Source: Diospyros lotus
Taxonomy: Eukaryota > Streptophyta > Magnoliopsida > Ericales > Ebenaceae
NCBI RefSeq assembly: GCF_014633365.1
Contig: NC_068346.1
Span: 33,274,639-33,338,638, forward strand
Direction of reading: 5' to 3'
Length of the DNA stretch: 64,000 nt
Both the position numbers and the translations under genes were made by a program. Numbering within the stretch: the first letter of the stretch is position 1; every line of letters begins with the position of its first letter. A model generated the notes under the pieces. That model saw only the letters and a list, made by a program, of their open reading frames with translations. It searched no databases and had not been told where the DNA came from. Positions 60,146 to 64,000 of this stretch are shown here, piece after piece.

Positions 60146-63100
60146 AAATTTTAAATTTTAAATTATTTAAACAAATATATTTATAACTTCTATAATACAC
60201 AAAACATCTCAAGAGTGTTGTTTGGATCATCACTCCACTCTTAAGGATAGACTTAAAGATCAAAACAAATTAACAACAATATTTAATTGAAGAAGGGTCA
60301 AAACTATGTTAATTTTATGAAATGTTATAAGGTCATAACTTTACTCTCCACACTCCATTTTTACAGATACTACAAGGCTACAAATTATTTAGAGATGAAA
60401 CATTTTTATAGCTAAAAATAAAAAATAAAATAAAATAAAATAATTTATTAAATTTTTTATTGAATATATATAAATCTTTCTACCAAGTTAATTGTGTATT
60501 ATAATTGTGTATTGAATATATGGGCAACCCATAGCATAAATAAAATTTTTACAACATTATTTATGTAAACTTAGGTCGTTATTTAATTAAAATATGATTA
60601 CATGACAAAAATATTATAAATAATTGAATACAAGTTTTCATATAATAATTTTTTATTGAATGATTTTATGGTCCAAATGAAACCGTGCATCATATAGAAA
60701 ATTTAAAAAACTCATCTGTTGACGTATCATTAATTTTCTCGATAATAAATTAATATTTGAGAATACCTATTTAATTATTTGAAACCAACCAGGTATGTTT
60801 CTTAATTAAGTTTTTTTTATTTCACTTTATTTTTCTTTTCTTCAATGCATTTAATAAATCAGCACATACTGATGATTAAAAGACTAAAATGCGATATTAC
60901 ATATGATACTTTTTTAATTTGATATGAGCATACATGCTGCACAAACAATAAATCCATTGCAAACAATAAACATTACAATAATTTTAAAAATAAAGATTCA
61001 ATATAAGAAATCCATCACAAACATTTGGATCATATCATTATCTCAAAATAATTTTTTTATTATTTTAAAATTTAAATGAGATTGTAGAGATCAGTGGGAT
61101 CATTCGCGTCCTAGAAAATAAAATATATACACATATGAAAAAAATATTAAATTAATATATTAATCAATGATCATATGAACAAGTGCATCCAAAAGGACAT
61201 AATATTACTTAAACTAATTTTGATATATGCTCTCTATACAAATCAATAAGCACTTCTCACAAAATATATAGAAATTCCTAGAAGAAGTTTCTTTTATGGT
61301 TGGAATAGATGCACCAAGTTTTTTAAGTAATACCCATATTAAGATTATTTTTGTTTATAATATATTATAATTCTATATATATATGAATCAATTGACCAAA
61401 ATTTATAAAGAACCCCAATATTAACGCAACCAGTGATCGAACATTTGACAATACTTGACATGTCGTACCAAGTAAAAATGAAATTTAAAATCTAACAATT
61501 AATATCAAGTGTCTTCAACATTTATAGTGTAAATTAAAAAACATAAATAAAGGGACATAAAGATTCAATGAAATAATCTTGATCAACGAGAAGTATAATT
61601 TTTAATTTTATATTTAATTTATTTGTAAATTTATATTTTATAAATAAAATATTTATTTTTATTAGTATTTATATTATTTATATTGTTTTATGTTTAAATT
61701 TTTAAAATAAAATATTATATTTTAATATTTTAAAATTAAATGTTAAAATAAATAATATTTACTTTTTATTATTTAATTTTATAATACAATATTTTATATT
61801 ATATTATAAAATATTATATTTAAGTATATATTTTATTATTTTTTTATATTTTTTTAATTTATTTTAAATCCCTCCACGTGTCCCCTCCCTGCCCCGCGGC
61901 CGCCACCCCCCCCCCCCCCCCCCCCCCCCCCGCGCCGTCTGCGTTCCTTTCTGCGTCTCTCCCTCGCTCTTTCAGTTCGGCATCACCCCATCTTATAAGG
62001 TATTTTTTATTTTTATTATTTTATCATTTTAACTGTTAGATATATTTTAAATGTTTGTTAGTTATAGATTGTTTTTTTTTTAACTGATATGTTAATTTTA
62101 TTTTAATATTTTTGTTATTTATATTTATTGCATGTATGTTATTGTTTATTTTACATTTATATAGTTGTATATTTTGTATATATATTATTATGTATTGTGT
62201 ATATATTATTAATGATTTATACAAAAAATCATTAACAAATGTGTAAAAGAATTATTATGTCAATTAACATTTGTAAATGAAATATTAAGTGGTTATAAAA
62301 AATAAAATGAATATACATTTTTTTAAAACAGTGTTTTATGTAGTTATTTATTAAATATATTATAATAATTTTAAATAAAAATCTTAATATTTATATTTTA
62401 ATTACTTTTATAAATATTGTTACTTAGTTAGGTATTTATTAAATACAAGCTTTAAAATTGGAAATAAAAATATAATGTTATAAAATTTAATAAAAATTTT
62501 AAAAATATTTTTTTAATAAAATAAATATTAATTTATATAAAAAATTTAATAAATATAATATTTTTTTGTAAAAACAGTGTTTTTAGTTATTTATTAAATA
62601 TATTATAATAATTTTAAATAAAAACTTAATATTTGTATTCTAATTAATTTTTATTTATATTTTAAAATTAAAAATACAAATATAATGCTATAAAATTTAA
62701 TAAAAATTTAAAATATAATGTTTTTTAAAAGAAATATTAATTATATAAAAAATTTAATAAATATTCAATTCTTTATTGTAAAAACAGTGTTTTAAGTAGT
62801 TATTTATTAAATATATTATAATAATTTTAAATAAAAAGCTTAATATTTGCTTTTTTTTATTCAATTAATTTATTAAATTTTTAATTATCAAATTATGTAT
62901 TTATATATAAATATAATTATCAAAATTTTAATTTGTATTTTTAATTAAAATATTTCTCAATATAATTATATAAATTAGAAAAATATAAATTAAAAATTTT
63001 AAATGTGAACTTTCGTAAGTAGTAATAATTATGAAAATATTTATTTTTCTATAATAATTAATTTATATAATTATATTTATATTTATATTTAATTAATCTT

Positions 63101-63330
63101 AATTACTATTTTTTTTTAATTTTTACATTCTTGCATGGTTTAAAATAATTTAATTTTATTTAAATTTTAATATATAATTTTAATTTATTATTATTATTTT
63201 TAAATTTTAATTTAATTTTAATATCTAATTTTAATTTTTATATTATTAATTTTTTAATTTTTAGATTCTTACCTGATTTAAAATAATTTAATTTTATTGA
63301 AATTATAATATATAACTTTTTTATTTTTAA
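60146..63330. other. AT-rich core of element M, no gene
   Basis: Very AT-rich sequence with one GC-rich island (61870-62001). An internal repeat of about 240 bases with AAAAACAGTGTTTTA...GTTATTTATTAAATATATTATAATAATTTTAAATAAAAA appears three times, starting near 62325, 62570 and 62782. The only frame is a 62-codon lysine- and isoleucine-rich minus frame (62036-62224), explained by composition. Confidence 0.6.
61870..62001. other. GC-rich island with a 26-C run and splice-like edge
   Basis: Within AT-rich DNA, about 130 bases contain CACGTG (a G-box, 61875-61880), GCGGCCGC, an unbroken run of about 26 C (61906-61931) and a pyrimidine-rich stretch. The island ends TCTTATAAG|GTATTTTT, where the GT could be a splice donor. 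It looks like the 5' UTR exon of a gene captured by, or belonging to, element M. No start codon with a continuing frame follows. Confidence 0.35.
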
Positions 63331-63337
63331 AAATAAT

Positions 63338-64000
63338 TTAGTGATAGGAAACCCGTCGCTGATCTATGACGGGTTCCCGTCGCTAATTAGTCTCATAGGA
63401 ATTAAAATAATTTAATTTGAATATAATTTTATTTAAAATATAAAATATAATTTTTATTTTTTATTTTAAAAAAATAATTTAGTGACTAGAAGGCTCGTCG
63501 CTAATCTATGACAGGGTGATTCCCGTCACTAATCTGTGACGGGTTTCCATCACTAATTAGCTTAGGATTAAAATAATTTAATTTTAATATAATTTTATTT
63601 AAAATATAATATATAATTTTTATTTTTTATTTTAAAAAATAATTTAGTGACGGGAAGCCCCGTTGTTGATCTGTGATGGGGTGATTCCCGTCACTAATTT
63701 GTGACGGGTTCCCATCACTAATTAGCTTAGGATTAAAATAATTTAATTTTATTTTTATTTTATTTAAATTTTAATATATAATTTTTATTTTTTATTTTAC
63801 AAAATATTTTAGTGACTGGAATCTCGTCGCTGATTAGCAACGAGTAGTCCCATCACAGATTAACGATAAAAATAATTTAATTTTAATTTAATTTAATTTA
63901 TATTTTAATATATGATTTTTATTTTTTTATTTAAAAAATATTTTAGTGACGGAAAAGTCGTCACTGATCTGAGACGAGGGCTACTCGTCACTAATCTGTG
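63338..64000. repeat. Second palindrome array of element M
   Basis: Five units of about 137-165 bases (starting near 63338, 63475, 63640, 63805 and 63942) each hold two or three GTGACGGG...CCCGTCAC inverted pairs, often followed by TAATTAGCTTAGGATTAAAATAATTT. The core words match the first array but the linkers and period differ. It continues past the window edge. Confidence 0.85.

Larger units (their letters stand above)
57275..64000. mobile_element. CACTA-like element M (left end and body, runs off the window)
   Basis: The left terminus reads CATTACAAAAAATCC, a variant of CACTACAAAAAA. It is followed at once by TAACGGATTTAGTGACGG and a long field of inverted TTTAGCGACGG / CCGTCGCTAAA repeats. 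Such palindromic subterminal repeats are the CACTA hallmark. The body (60150-63330) has no frame over 62 codons, so no transposase is visible in at least 6.7 kb and the element looks non-autonomous. The right terminus and target duplication are outside the window. Confidence 0.65.

Overview
The window looks like nuclear DNA from a flowering plant. It is AT-rich and dominated by LTR retrotransposon remains and CACTA transposon sequence. It carries one intact TIR-NBS-LRR (TNL) resistance gene with the usual plant exon layout. TNL genes are missing from grasses and most monocots, so a eudicot (or another non-monocot angiosperm) is most likely. The species cannot be named from the sequence. I found no intact transposase, reverse transcriptase or integrase frame.

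Layout. 1-1451 is the end of a CACTA element. 1452-5933 holds pieces of an older repeat (R1) and a solo Copia LTR (4068-5376, duplicated target TAAGA). 5934-10984 is a solo Gypsy-like LTR with a second one nested inside it (6542-9228), both with perfect 5-bp duplications. A second R1 piece and a third such LTR (14132-16672) follow.

The gene island is 18-25.2 kb. The TNL (18442-22809) has five coding exons that join in frame into 1247 residues (TIR, NBS, LRR, post-LRR domain). Two likely 3' UTR exons follow, and a 1-kb hAT-like element sits in the intron between them. At 24.8-25.16 kb there is a second copy of the TNL promoter and start of the TIR exon, cut off after about 27 codons and joined to an unrelated tail. 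A broken LOB-domain (LBD) transcription factor copy lies at 28973-29560 on the minus strand, beside a Copia-type LTR region (26.3-28.6 kb).

31.4-54.7 kb is a tower of retroelements. It has a solo Copia LTR, a minus-strand SIRE-like Copia fragment (gag remnant, primer site, 5' LTR), then a truncated Gypsy-like LTR (F) split by three others (C, D, G). D holds a solo Copia LTR. G holds an unclassified element (H), and H holds another Gypsy-like LTR (K). Target-site duplications allow most of the insertion order to be read.

57275-64000 is the start of a second CACTA-like element that runs off the window. It has about 2.8 kb of short palindromic repeats, a 3-kb AT-rich core with one GC-rich exon-like island, and a second palindrome array.

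The TNL is the only gene I judge likely to be functional. Strands of the Gypsy-like LTRs were set from a TATA-like box seen in most copies.
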